From NCBI GenBank assembly GCA_029260755.1, contig JAJDCQ010000044.1:1-42322 (forward strand): DNA of 42,322 nt. The letters run 5' to 3'. The notes under the pieces were generated by a model that was given only the letters and a program-made list of their open reading frames with translations, was not told the DNA's origin and did not search any database. Source of the DNA: Planctomycetota bacterium. Lineage in GTDB: Bacteria > Planctomycetota > J058 > JAJDCQ01. Within the stretch, counting starts at the first letter, position 1; each line of letters starts with the position of its first letter. The position numbers and the translations under genes are program-made. Positions 14,925 through 24,111 of this stretch are shown in pieces.

Positions 14925-16562
14925 ATGGCGACCTCGTCCCGCCTCGAGAGCCCCAAGTCCAAGATGCCGCCGCCCGATGACTTCTCCGATGACGTCGAGG
15001 AGCAGCTCGAGAGCGACGTCGAGCTCGAGAGCGAGATGGACCTCGACGAGGATGTCGAGGCCGCGTTCGTCTCCGATGAGGAGGAGGACGCCGAGGCGGA
15101 GCTCGCGAGCGAGTCCGCGCCCGAGTCCGAGCTCGAGAGCGATCTCGCCGACGAGGACGACGAGCCGGCCGTGATGAAGCGGACGAAGGCCCTGCCTCCG
15201 ATCCAGGAGACGCTCGAGGCGGAGTCGTCGGTCGAGGGCGACCTCGAGGTCGAGGAGGTCTGCGAGGACGATGAGATGCCCGAATCGTCGGTCGCCGTCG
15301 TCGCCCAGGTCGTCCCCGAGAGCGAGCGTCCGACCCGCGAGCTGCCGGCCGTGAGCGCCCCCGCCGCGGCCACGTCCGCGCGCGTCGCGGCGGCCGTGCG
15401 CGAGCAGAGCGCCGCCGAGCGCGAGCGTCTCGAGGCCGAGTTCGCCCGGAAGGTCACCGCGCTCCAGGACGAGCGGCGCGAGCTCGACGCGCAGGCCGAG
15501 ACGCTCCGTCGCGAGCGGGCCGAGCTCGACGCGTCGATCGCCACCCGCGTCGACGAGCAGCTCCGCGCCGCCCGCGAGGAGGTCGACCGCGACCGCGCGG
15601 CCCTGTCGGACCGCGTCGATCGCCTCGACGTCTCCCTCGCGCAGAAGATCACCGAGGAGCTCGTCCCGCTCCGCGCCGAGCTCACCACCGAGCGCGAGGC
15701 GCTCGCCGCCGCGCGGGGCGAGCTGGCGAACGAGCGCGAGGCGATCGCCCGGTCGCGCGAGAGCGTCATCAAGGAGCAGCGCGCCTTCGCGCAGCGCCTC
15801 GCCGAGGCCGTCGACGGCGCCGTCCGCCCCGCCCGCGTCGAGATCGACCGCGAGCGGCAGTGCTTCGACGAGGACCGCGTGATGCTCCAGCAGGACCGGG
15901 CCGGCCTCGAGGCCGACCGGCAGGAGCTCGAGCGCGAGAGGACCGGCATCGAGGCCGAGATCCAGCGCCGCGTTCTGGCCGAGACGCGCGTCGTCGCCGA
16001 GCAGCGCGCCGAGCTCGACGCGAAGAGCGCGGAGCTCGAGATCGCGAGGGCGAAGATCGACGCCTCGGTCGCGGCGCGGGTCGAGCAGGCCCTCATCGAC
16101 GCGCGGGCGCAGCTCGACGCCGAGCGCGAGCAGCTCGGCGAGACGAGCCAGCGCCTCGAGGCCGAGGGCGCCGAGATCGACAAGCGGAACGAGGAGGTCG
16201 TCGGCGCCGAGAAGCGGATCGACGAGCTCGTCGCCGTCCGGATCGAGGAGAGGATCGAGAAGGCGTTCGCGACCGAGCGGGCGCGCCTCAAGAAGAAGGC
16301 GGCCAGCCTCGAGGATCAGAAGAACCGCCTCCGGACCGAGATCGGCAAGCTCGACGAGGCGAAGGCCGCGATCGGGAAGCAGGTCGACGAGGTCAAGGCG
16401 CTCAAGACCCAGCTCAAGGCGAACCTCAAGAAGGTCGCGGCGAAGAAGGAGAAGCTCGCCCTCCGCGCCAAGGAGCTCGGGGATGCCGGCGGCGAGAAGA
16501 AGCGGGAGAAGACGCGCACCCCGACCGGGCCGGTCCGCCGGCGTCGCCGCATCCGTCGCTAG
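14925..16562 (+). CDS. Long coiled-coil protein with acidic head and basic tail
   Basis: A 545-residue protein with no signal peptide. Residues about 15-80 are extremely Asp/Glu-rich. Residues about 145-520 are nearly continuous coiled coil with repeated Arg-Glu-Leu/Ala heptads, such as RAELDASIATRVDEQL. Short phrases like RVDEQL, RVEQAL and VRIEERIE recur at intervals, suggesting internal duplication. The end is strongly basic (VRRRRRIRR). The polar charge layout suggests a rod that self-assembles or tethers an acidic or nucleic-acid partner, as in SMC-like or cytoskeletal proteins, but no such family is identifiable. ATG 14925 lies seven bases after GAGGAG; ATG 14919 is too close to it. It converges on the next gene with a 14-base gap. 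Confidence 0.85.
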   Translation: MATSSRLESPKSKMPPPDDFSDDVEEQLESDVELESEMDLDEDVEAAFVSDEEEDAEAELASESAPESELESDLADEDDEPAVMKRTKALPPIQETLEAESSVEGDLEVEEVCEDDEMPESSVAVVAQVVPESERPTRELPAVSAPAAATSARVAAAVREQSAAERERLEAEFARKVTALQDERRELDAQAETLRRERAELDASIATRVDEQLRAAREEVDRDRAALSDRVDRLDVSLAQKITEELVPLRAELTTEREALAAARGELANEREAIARSRESVIKEQRAFAQRLAEAVDGAVRPARVEIDRERQCFDEDRVMLQQDRAGLEADRQELERERTGIEAEIQRRVLAETRVVAEQRAELDAKSAELEIARAKIDASVAARVEQALIDARAQLDAEREQLGETSQRLEAEGAEIDKRNEEVVGAEKRIDELVAVRIEERIEKAFATERARLKKKAASLEDQKNRLRTEIGKLDEAKAAIGKQVDEVKALKTQLKANLKKVAAKKEKLALRAKELGDAGGEKKREKTRTPTGPVRRRRRIRR

Positions 16563-16576
16563 AGTCGCGCGAAGCG

Positions 16577-18652
16577 CTACTCGCCGATCCGACCCGTCGC
16601 CGGGTCGAGCTCGATCGCGGCTCCCTCGGGGGCCGCGATCAGCGTGTACGGGCCGCGAGCGAGGAGCGCGTCCGCGTCGCCGATGATCGGGGACGCCGCC
16701 TCGGCGCCGACGCCGAGGCGCACCGTCCGGGAGGCGTCGGCGGGGAGCTCGATCGAGCCCGTCTGCTCGAAGCCCTCGCGGACGGCGACGGCCGTCGCCC
16801 GGTAGGTTCCCGGCGGCAACACGGCGACGCCGCGCTCGAACGGCGCGACGACGACGAGGGTCGTCGTCCGTCCGCCGTGGAGTACCACGACGAGCGGCTC
16901 GCTCGCCGCGTTCACGAGGGTGACCGCGGCGAGGCCGTCGAGCGCCGCCGGCTCGGGCTCGCCGGCGGCCTCGAGCGAGGCGCCCCCGGCGGCGAGCTCC
17001 TCGGCGAGCGCGACGACCTCGGGCGCCACCTCGGGCGGCTTCCGTGAGCCGTCCCCGGCGACCACCGCGACGAGGCTCGCGCAGAGCAGCGCCCGGCGCT
17101 GGTCACGCGTCGCCGCGATCGCGAGGAGGTCCGATCGGAGCGTGGCGTCGAGCGCGTCGGCGCCGGCGTCGCGGTCGCGCAGAACGCGGAACGCGAGCAG
17201 GGCGAGCCAGGTCTCCTCGGCGGCCGGGTCGAGCCGGACCAGGTCGGCGGCGCGAGCGGCGGCCTCGGCGGCGCGCGCGCGATGCGTGCTCGCCGCGTCG
17301 CTCCCGCGCTCCACCGCCCAGAGGAGCGTCATCCCGCGCGCCGTCTCGCCGCGGGCGAGGAGCTGCTCGGCCCAGTCGACCGAGAGCTCGAGGGCGACGT
17401 GGCGGGCGACGGCGCGACGCGAGCCCGCCGGCGGCGAGATCCGGCCGTCGCTGGCGGCGGCGGCGAGCGCCTCGAGGCGCTCGGCCGGGCCGGCGGCGTT
17501 CGGGGCGCTCGCCTCGAGACGCGCCCGGTCGTCCTCGGAGAGGCTCGCCCAGGGGTCGCCTCCCTGGACCTCGATCCCGGCGATCCAGGCGGCGGCGGCG
17601 CGCGGGCCGATCGCGGCGCGGAGGGCGGCGTCGGCGTCCTCGAAGCGTCGTTCGCCGGCGAGGCGCCGTCCCTCCTCGAGGGCGACGTCGACGAGGAGCG
17701 CGGTCGCCTCGGCTCGGCGGACCGGGTCCTTCGCCCCGGCGACGTGCTCGAGGAACGCGCCGGCCTCCCGCCAGGAGACGGTGCGCAGGCGTCCGGCCAC
17801 GGCGGCGCGGCCGACGTCGAGCTGGCAGGCCTCGATCCGGTCGACGAGGCGCGCGGTGACCGCCGGCTCGGGCGGGTCTCCGCCCGCCTCGGTGGCGAGC
17901 GCGCGCGCCTCCCGGACCGCATAGAGGAAGCCGAGCGCGCTCGCGGTCAGGCCGTTGGCGATCAGGTCGTCGGCCATCTGGTCGATGAGCGTCTCGGTGA
18001 GCTCGCGCCGGAGGATCTCGTTGAGCACCGGGCTGGGGGCGTCGGGCGCGGTGTGCACCGCGGCCGCCTCGACGAGGTAGGCCATCGCGACCTCGGCGTC
18101 GGGCGTCTCGAGGGTTCGCTCCGCCCGCCACCGGGCGAGGAGGTGCTCCCGGTAGCGCTCGAGATACTGGTAGCCCGCGCTCGGCGGCTCGTCGGCGAGG
18201 ATCTCCGCGAAGAGCCGCTCGCTCTCGTCGAGCTCGCCGGCGAGGACCGCCTCGGTCGCCCAGCGGAGGCGAAGCTCGCGCCACTCCCGCCGGATCCAGT
18301 CGGTCTCTGGGGCGTCGGGGAACGCGGCGATGAGCGCGCGGACGACCTCGTCGGCCGCCGCGAAGTGCCCCTCGCTCGCCAGGCGTCCGATGAGATGGCG
18401 AGCGAAGGCCGGCAGGCTCGCGCCGTCGCCGGCCCCGGCGGGATCGCCGAGCAGCTCGGCGCAGCGGGCGGCGGCGGCGGCCGGGTCGGTCGCCGCGAGC
18501 TGGTCCACGTCGCCGAGCGGGCCGGCGAACGCGCTCGGCGGCGGGGGCGGAGGCGTCGTCGGCCCTCCACCGCGTCGGAGGCCGATCGCGGCGATGAGGC
18601 CGATCCCGGCCAGGACCACGACGGCGAGGGCGGCGGTGGTGCTTCGGCTCAT
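16577..18652 (-). CDS. Membrane-anchored helical-repeat protein, unknown function
   Basis: A 691-residue protein with one N-terminal transmembrane helix (about 6-25) followed by a Gly/Pro-rich hinge, so the bulk is probably periplasmic or paryphoplasmic. Residues about 45-560 are Ala/Arg/Leu/Glu-rich helices with TPR-like spacing (for example ERLFAEILADEPPSAGYQYL), probably a scaffold. Residues about 575-650 look like a beta-sandwich of the PEGA or carboxypeptidase-regulatory type (VLHGGRTTTLVVVAPFERG, LPPGTYRATAVAV). No catalytic motif is visible. ATG 18652 was taken because the membrane anchor begins at once. Function is unknown. Confidence 0.8.
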   Translation of the reverse strand: MSRSTTAALAVVVLAGIGLIAAIGLRRGGGPTTPPPPPPSAFAGPLGDVDQLAATDPAAAAARCAELLGDPAGAGDGASLPAFARHLIGRLASEGHFAAADEVVRALIAAFPDAPETDWIRREWRELRLRWATEAVLAGELDESERLFAEILADEPPSAGYQYLERYREHLLARWRAERTLETPDAEVAMAYLVEAAAVHTAPDAPSPVLNEILRRELTETLIDQMADDLIANGLTASALGFLYAVREARALATEAGGDPPEPAVTARLVDRIEACQLDVGRAAVAGRLRTVSWREAGAFLEHVAGAKDPVRRAEATALLVDVALEEGRRLAGERRFEDADAALRAAIGPRAAAAWIAGIEVQGGDPWASLSEDDRARLEASAPNAAGPAERLEALAAAASDGRISPPAGSRRAVARHVALELSVDWAEQLLARGETARGMTLLWAVERGSDAASTHRARAAEAAARAADLVRLDPAAEETWLALLAFRVLRDRDAGADALDATLRSDLLAIAATRDQRRALLCASLVAVVAGDGSRKPPEVAPEVVALAEELAAGGASLEAAGEPEPAALDGLAAVTLVNAASEPLVVVLHGGRTTTLVVVAPFERGVAVLPPGTYRATAVAVREGFEQTGSIELPADASRTVRLGVGAEAASPIIGDADALLARGPYTLIAAPEGAAIELDPATGRIGE

Positions 18653-18976
18653 GGTCGCCCCGAGCGTACCAGCGCGCTCGGAGGGGTGCCAGCGGCCGCG
18701 TGCGTCGCCGCGGTCGTCCGCGAGCGTCGCCGGATGGAGCCAATCGGAGCCACCTCCGGTGCGACAGGGTCGCTCACCGATGGACGCCGTCCTCCGACGA
18801 CGCCGGGCGGTCTCCTCCGTTGCGGGATCGTTCCATCGCCTGGAAAACCTCGCCGCCGTCTCGGCTTCACGGGCTCGGCCGAGAAGCGCGGCGCGTCGGT
18901 CCGATGGGTTCGGCGCTTGCTAATTACGTACAGCCGGCTCGAAACGAGCTACCCAACCACTCAGGGAGAGGTCTAG
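18653..18976. promoter_or_regulatory. Divergent intergenic region upstream of GspK-like gene
   Basis: This 324-base gap holds TTGCTAATTACGTA at 18917-18930, an AT-rich spot in GC-rich DNA and a candidate -10 region. A short hairpin follows (GCTCG-AAA-CGAGC, 18937-18949), then AGGGAGAGG at 18963-18971 as ribosome binding site for ATG 18977. A related TTGCTA tract occurs at 24015 before another envelope gene. I see no gene in the gap. Confidence 0.35.
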
Positions 18977-21900
18977 ATGAGATCCACTGATGTCACCCGC
19001 CGAGGCGCCGCGCTCATGGTCGCCGTGGCGATGCTCGCGCTGCTCTCGGTGCTCGCGCTCGCGTTCTACCGATTCACGACCCTCGAGCGGCAGGCGGCGA
19101 GCCATCTCGTCGAGCAGGCTCGGGCCGAGGGAATCGCCGAGGGGGGCGTGCACTTCGCGATCGCCCACCTCCAGGAGCAGGCCCTGACGCGCCCGTTCGA
19201 CCGGGCCGACGAGCCGTGGGCGGTCCAGCCGGGCGTCCCGCTCCTCGATCTGCCGCGGCTCTCGTGGGAGCGGAACTTCACCGGTCCGCTCGCGGGGCTG
19301 GCGGCGGCTCAGGGGCTCCGGTGCACCGGCGTGACCGGCGGGCAGTTCGTCGACGAGGGTGACCACTTCCTCCTCAAGGTCGTCGACACCGCCGCGCAGC
19401 TCAACCTGAACGGCCAGCAGGCGAGCCTCCCCGAGATGCTCGAGGTGCTCGGCGCCGAGATCGACGCCGACGGCCTCGGCGCGAACCCGGTTCCGGCCGG
19501 CACCGGCGGCGCGATCGTCGCGTTCCGCGACGGCCTGCCCGGCGCGCGGTTCGAGCACAAGACCCAGATCCGCGAGGCGTTCCGGTCGATCGCCGGCGTG
19601 ACCTCGGCCGAGGCCGACCGCCGCGCCGACCTCATCGACGACTTCGTCGCGGTCCACGGCTGGCGCGACACGGCGGCGGCCAAGCCCGAGGCGACGGCCC
19701 CCTCGGTCGTGCCCCGCGCAACCTACGACAGCGCGCCCCGGGGGCGCTACCCGATCAACGTCAACACCGCGCCGCGGCCGGTCCTCGTCGCGATGCTCGC
19801 GAACCTCGGCGGGTTCGAGCTCGGCGTCGCCACGCAGGCGAACGCCCTCGCGCTCAACCCGAACCCGATCAACGGCAACGCCCCGATCGCGGGCATTCCG
19901 ACCGACGGGGCGCGCCTCGAGCGCGTGTCGGTGCCCGACACCGACATCATCACGGTCGTCCTGGCCCGCGCGGTCGCCGACGAGATCATCGGCGCGCGGA
20001 CGGCGACGCCGTTCCGCAGCTTCGAGCAGGTGCGGACGTTCCTCGCCGGCCTCGGCGGCGGCGCCGCGCTGACCGACCTCCAGCAGCGCGTGGTCGTCGC
20101 GAACGCCCTCCCGAGCGCCGCGATGGACGACTGGAACCCCGACCGCTGCCTGCGGTTGGGCGTCCAGAAGACCGACCTCTTCTACAACCGCGGGACGACG
20201 ACCGTCGACGCGGTCGACTCGGGCACCTCGGAGATGTCCTTCTCCTCGATGGGCTTCTACGAGATCGAGTCGATGGGCCGCGTCGTCGGCCGCGACGGCA
20301 TCATCGCCGCCGAGGCCGTCGTCGAGGTGGTCGTCAAGGTCTTCGACGTCGTCCGTCACCGGACCGAGCGCGACTTCGTCATGGGCGGCCCGCTCGGCGC
20401 CTCGACGACCGTCGCCGGCTCCGGCGGCCCGCTCCTCGACGTCGAGTTCTTCCCCGAGCCGATCGGCGCCCTGGGCGCCCCCGCGGCGAGCGCCGCGATC
20501 GGCCACGTCGGCTGGAAGCCGTTCTCGCCGGATCCCGTCGTGAACCCGCAGTTCGAGGCCGACTTCTCCGAGGGTCTCGACGGCGCCTCGGGGACGAAGG
20601 TGGCCGCGAGCCTGCTGACCGGCGGCGGCGACCTGGCGCCCGACGGGATCGTCAGCTGGCGCGACCCGTCGCGCGAGCGCGAGCTCGACTTCGACACGAT
20701 CGCGTTCGACAAGACGGCGGGGGCGAGCGAGCTCTTCGTCAAGCTGGCGACCGATCCGGCCGAGGGCACCGACGAGGTGATCGCGGTCATGATCCAGGAC
20801 TGGAGCTCCGACCTGCCCGTCCCGGCCGACATCACTCAGCACGGAATCGTCTGGCGCCTCGAGCGTTACGGCACCAAGCTGATCAGCACGCGCTCGTGGT
20901 GGGGCTTCCCTGGCCCGGCGCGTCACCCGCTCCTTCCGAACCCGATCCCGTTCGAGTTCGAGGCGGACAACCCGCTCGTCAACCCGATCGTCTTCAGCGA
21001 GATCGAGTTCGACATCAGCGACTGGAACGCCGGCGAGTGGCACCACGTCGCGGTCAACTGGTTCGACGTCGCCGGCAAGGCGACGCCGACGCCCGTGCTC
21101 CAGGAGCTCTTCGTCGACGGCGTCCGCGCCGGCGGCTTCAGCGCCGCGGACGGCGCGCCGGAGGGCAGCGCCTTCCGGCTCCGCGCCGTCGAGGTGCAGA
21201 CGCTCAGCGAGACCGAGCTCGAGGAGCAGTTCAGCTCGGAGACGAGCACGAGCTCGGGCACCGACGACTTCACGGCGGCCGGCTTCGACTTCAACGGCCA
21301 GGCGCGGGTGTTCGAGCGGCTGACCGCCGATGACAGCGTCGGTCTCGGCCGTGTCTTCGTGAACAACGCGGGCGGCGGCGTCACCGTCATCGGCAACACC
21401 GTCAACGACGTCCGCGGCGACACGTTCCGGAGTCAGATCCGGCGGGTGACGACCACGACCAACAACGTGACGACGACGGTCATCACCGAGACGGTGACCC
21501 GGACCTTCGAGGTCCAGATGTTCCAGCTCCGCTCGAACACGGCGCAGGATCAGTTCAAGCTCGGCGGCTACGCCTACACTCCGTTCGAGGACGCGACGAT
21601 CTTCCACGTGAACTTCAACACGGGCACCGCGCCCAAGAGCCGGTTCACGAACTCGACGATCGACGAGGTCCGGGTCTACAACGGCGTCCAGCCGTGGCAG
21701 GGCATCGAGAAGCCGCGCTACAACGTCGCAAGTCGCGCGTTCCCCGCGACCTACAAGGGTCGCCTCGAGCTCCCGCCCGGCGCGCGCCTCGGCACGATGA
21801 CCTTCACCGTTCTCCACCCCGAGCGTCGGGATGGCGGCGGCGCGATCGAGGGCGTCCTCGATCTCGGGATCGCCTTCGGGGCGGCCGACGGCGACGTGGC

Positions 21901-22159
21901 GTTCGATCCCGCCAATCAGCCGCTCTTCCCGGCGGTGGCCGAGGGCGGCGCCGACGCGACGTTCCGCGGCGAGGGCGTGGTCCTCGGTGGGGACCGGGTC
22001 GGCAACGGCGGCGACTTCTTCTACGGCCTGCAGTGGGTCCGGGAGAACTCGGCGGACGCCCAGAACTACTGGACGGCGAACGCGCACGAGACGCCGTTCG
22101 CGCTGCTCGACGTGACCGTCACGGCCGTCGGCAGCCCGGTCTTCCTCGACCGGCGGTAG
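18977..22159 (+). CDS. GspK-like pseudopilin with C-terminal LamG-like domain
   Basis: A protein of 1060 residues. The N-terminus RRGAALMVAVAMLALLSVLAL is a class III (prepilin-peptidase) signal with G-A at the cleavage point. It lacks Glu at +5, as in GspK, the tip pseudopilin of type II secretion. The GspK body follows, including INVNTAPRPVLVAML and the helical AEADRRADLIDDFVAVHGWRD segment. GspK is normally about 300-350 residues. Here residues beyond about 500 add a concanavalin-like LamG region (GEWHHVAVNWFD, ELFVDGVRAGGF, STIDEVRVYNG). A short Thr-rich strand (TTTNNVTTTVIT) lies inside it. Such a fusion could present a binding module at the secretion or pilus tip. No other core secretion genes adjoin except the GspJ-like gene at 26497. 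Confidence 0.85.
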   Translation: MRSTDVTRRGAALMVAVAMLALLSVLALAFYRFTTLERQAASHLVEQARAEGIAEGGVHFAIAHLQEQALTRPFDRADEPWAVQPGVPLLDLPRLSWERNFTGPLAGLAAAQGLRCTGVTGGQFVDEGDHFLLKVVDTAAQLNLNGQQASLPEMLEVLGAEIDADGLGANPVPAGTGGAIVAFRDGLPGARFEHKTQIREAFRSIAGVTSAEADRRADLIDDFVAVHGWRDTAAAKPEATAPSVVPRATYDSAPRGRYPINVNTAPRPVLVAMLANLGGFELGVATQANALALNPNPINGNAPIAGIPTDGARLERVSVPDTDIITVVLARAVADEIIGARTATPFRSFEQVRTFLAGLGGGAALTDLQQRVVVANALPSAAMDDWNPDRCLRLGVQKTDLFYNRGTTTVDAVDSGTSEMSFSSMGFYEIESMGRVVGRDGIIAAEAVVEVVVKVFDVVRHRTERDFVMGGPLGASTTVAGSGGPLLDVEFFPEPIGALGAPAASAAIGHVGWKPFSPDPVVNPQFEADFSEGLDGASGTKVAASLLTGGGDLAPDGIVSWRDPSRERELDFDTIAFDKTAGASELFVKLATDPAEGTDEVIAVMIQDWSSDLPVPADITQHGIVWRLERYGTKLISTRSWWGFPGPARHPLLPNPIPFEFEADNPLVNPIVFSEIEFDISDWNAGEWHHVAVNWFDVAGKATPTPVLQELFVDGVRAGGFSAADGAPEGSAFRLRAVEVQTLSETELEEQFSSETSTSSGTDDFTAAGFDFNGQARVFERLTADDSVGLGRVFVNNAGGGVTVIGNTVNDVRGDTFRSQIRRVTTTTNNVTTTVITETVTRTFEVQMFQLRSNTAQDQFKLGGYAYTPFEDATIFHVNFNTGTAPKSRFTNSTIDEVRVYNGVQPWQGIEKPRYNVASRAFPATYKGRLELPPGARLGTMTFTVLHPERRDGGGAIEGVLDLGIAFGAADGDVAFDPANQPLFPAVAEGGADATFRGEGVVLGGDRVGNGGDFFYGLQWVRENSADAQNYWTANAHETPFALLDVTVTAVGSPVFLDRR

Positions 22160-22173
22160 AACCTTCTTTGTCG

Positions 22174-22206
22174 CGCGCGATCGATCCGGACCGGGTCGAT
22201 CGCGCG
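22174..22206 (+). terminator. Eleven-bp hairpin after GspK-like gene
   Basis: CGCGCGATCGA at 22174-22184 pairs exactly with TCGATCGCGCG at 22196-22206; the 11-base loop contains a small CCGG dyad. It lies 15 bases past the stop. There is no T-tract, so it may only attenuate transcription into the next gene. Confidence 0.45.
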
Positions 22207-22249
22207 TACGTACAGGCAACTGGTCGTAGCAGAGTGAGATCGCAACCCG

Positions 22250-23968
22250 ATGACGATCGACCACCGACGGGGCGAGCAGTCGAGCAGACCCCGCACGATC
22301 ACCTGGGCGGCCGTGGTCGCCCTCGCGGCGCTCGTCGCCGGCCCCAACGTCCATGCGGATGACGAGGCCAAGCCCGACGACGAGCCGAAGCCGGCGGACG
22401 GAGCGAAGCCCGACGAGGGGGCGAAGCCCGACGAGGGAGGGGAGAAGAAGGCGGACGAGCCGAAGGGGCCGTCTCCGTTCGTTCTCCAGACCGCCGAGAT
22501 CATCGCCGAGGATGAGCGGGTCGCCGTGCTCGTGAAGGGCACCGCCGATCTGCCGCGCGGCACGGTCGTCCAGGTCGGCGTTCGCTTCGCGGGCCGCCTC
22601 GGCGGCGTCGTCCGGACCGAGGTGATCGGGAACGCCTTCGAGGCGCGGATCGGGCCGATCAAGTCGATGGTCGTCCCCGGAAACTACATCCTGGAGATCG
22701 TCGGGGCATCGGATCAGCCGCGCCGCGTCACGCAGGGCATGACCGAGGAGCAGAAGGCGGCCGTCGGCAACCCGGCGACCAAGGAGATGTTCCTCGGCGA
22801 CCCCGAGGCCGAGGAGAGCACCCTCGGCGCCGTCCGGCAGCGCCATTACGACATGCTCGACGAGGTCCGGACGATCTTCCTGAACCTCTCGCAGTACGAG
22901 ACCTACTTCAACACCGAGGCGAAGGTCCTCGAGCTCAAGCACGGCTCGGTCGACAAGATCCCCGCCTCCGAGACGCGGAACATGCGTCGCCACTGGCAGC
23001 GCGCCATGGACGACTTCTGGTCGGAGCGGTATCGCAACCTCAAGTTCGAGTGGAAGGAGCTCAAGAAGAAGCTCTTCCTCTCGCCGTATCCCGACGGCGC
23101 CGACCGGTTCGACGCGCTCCTCATCACCGTCCGCAAGTGGTTCGCGGCGGCCGCCGGAGAGCTCGGCGATCGGATCGGCGTCGAGCCGCCCGAGGATGTT
23201 CGCGGGGAGAAGTCGTTCGATCGCGACGTGCTGCGTCAGCAGGTCCCGCAGCAGGCGATGGCCGTCTACAAGGCGCTGGGCGCCAAGCGGATGCCGCCCT
23301 GGCGTCCGTTCGACCTGACCCAGGACGAGAAGGGCGAGCTCAGCAACGAGAAGAAGACCTACCGCTCGTACGTCTCGAAGTTCGAGATCACGCGGCCGGA
23401 CACGTGGATCTTCGACTTCCGGATGGCGCATCCGACGGCGCGGCTGCGCCTGCGGCCCGGTGCGACCCTCGAGGAGGCGCAGGCGAGCGAGGTGGTCGGG
23501 ATGGTCGAGATTCGCGACTTCCCGATGGCGGAGGACTTCAAGGACCTCGCCCGGCGCTCGACCCTGGCGATCCCGAACCGGTTCGCCGGCTACAAGGAGA
23601 TCTCCATCAAGAAGCTCAAGGTGCCCGACTCGACGATGCCCGGCGGGATCCGTCCGGGGCTCGAGAAGACTTTCACGGTGACCGAGCGGGGCCGGACGTT
23701 CTGGATGCGTCAGTACGAGCTGTTCTGCCGCTGGCACAAGCGGACCTACGGCGTCATGTGCGTCGTCCCGCAGGGCAAGGAGAAGGATGTCGAGAAGGCG
23801 TTCGACGAGATCTGCGAGTCCTTCAAGATTCTCGATGCCCCCGAGTTCCAGCCCTTCCGCGACGAGGAGCGGGAGCGCATGCGGAAGCAGGACGCCGAGG
23901 GCGGCATGCTCCCGCCGGAGCCCGGGAAGGGTGACGATGAGGACGACGGCGAGGGAGGAGGCGACTGA
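22250..23968 (+). CDS. Exported protein of unknown function
   Basis: A protein of 572 residues. An N-terminal hydrophobic segment (about 18-36, ending NVHADDE) fits a Sec signal peptide. It is followed by a low-complexity repeat of KPDEGA-type units (about 38-70). The middle has mixed strands, then a helical, aromatic-rich region (about 195-330, with NMRRHWQRAMDDFWSERYRNLKFEW). The last 180 residues begin FEITRPDTWIFDF and end with a YGVMCVVP strand and ICESFKIL. That ending recalls PsbP/DUF1795-type folds, by eye only. The C-terminus is Asp/Glu/Gly-rich. Its start lies 91 bases after the GspK-like gene, so it may be cotranscribed. No catalytic motif is seen. Confidence 0.78.
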   Translation: MTIDHRRGEQSSRPRTITWAAVVALAALVAGPNVHADDEAKPDDEPKPADGAKPDEGAKPDEGGEKKADEPKGPSPFVLQTAEIIAEDERVAVLVKGTADLPRGTVVQVGVRFAGRLGGVVRTEVIGNAFEARIGPIKSMVVPGNYILEIVGASDQPRRVTQGMTEEQKAAVGNPATKEMFLGDPEAEESTLGAVRQRHYDMLDEVRTIFLNLSQYETYFNTEAKVLELKHGSVDKIPASETRNMRRHWQRAMDDFWSERYRNLKFEWKELKKKLFLSPYPDGADRFDALLITVRKWFAAAAGELGDRIGVEPPEDVRGEKSFDRDVLRQQVPQQAMAVYKALGAKRMPPWRPFDLTQDEKGELSNEKKTYRSYVSKFEITRPDTWIFDFRMAHPTARLRLRPGATLEEAQASEVVGMVEIRDFPMAEDFKDLARRSTLAIPNRFAGYKEISIKKLKVPDSTMPGGIRPGLEKTFTVTERGRTFWMRQYELFCRWHKRTYGVMCVVPQGKEKDVEKAFDEICESFKILDAPEFQPFRDEERERMRKQDAEGGMLPPEPGKGDDEDDGEGGGD

Positions 23969-23976
23969 AACGAATC

Positions 23977-23996
23977 GCGCCCCGCGACCGGGGCGC
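23977..23996 (+). terminator. Short GC hairpin
   Basis: GCGCCCC and GGGGCGC pair perfectly around a six-base loop, eight bases past the stop of the preceding gene. No T-tract follows, so termination strength is uncertain. Confidence 0.45.
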
Positions 23997-24014
23997 TCCG
24001 AGTGGGACTGGTGT

Positions 24015-24035
24015 TTGCTAGATAACCCACGTAAC
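24015..24035 (+). promoter_or_regulatory. Candidate promoter element before small secreted protein
   Basis: The tract TTGCTAGATAACCCACG is AT-rich for this DNA and resembles the TTGCTAATTACGTA tract at 18917, upstream of the GspK-like gene. It lies about 80 bases before a very strong ribosome binding site (GAGGAGGAGA) and the ATG at 24112. The shared TTGCTA could be part of a -10 or a regulator site. The assignment is tentative. Confidence 0.3.
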
Positions 24036-24111
24036 GAACAACACACCCAGGAAACACACCGACCCCGGCCGTGATTCGCGACTGGGACCGGAAGCGAGGA
24101 GGAGAGTTCAT

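Noticed and set aside
18920..24046. A 1708-residue open frame on the minus strand across the GspK-like and following genes
   Set aside because: It is an antisense shadow produced by high GC and codon bias. Its translation is Arg/Glu/Asp/Leu-rich without motifs, while the plus strand has clear signal peptides, family motifs and ribosome binding sites.
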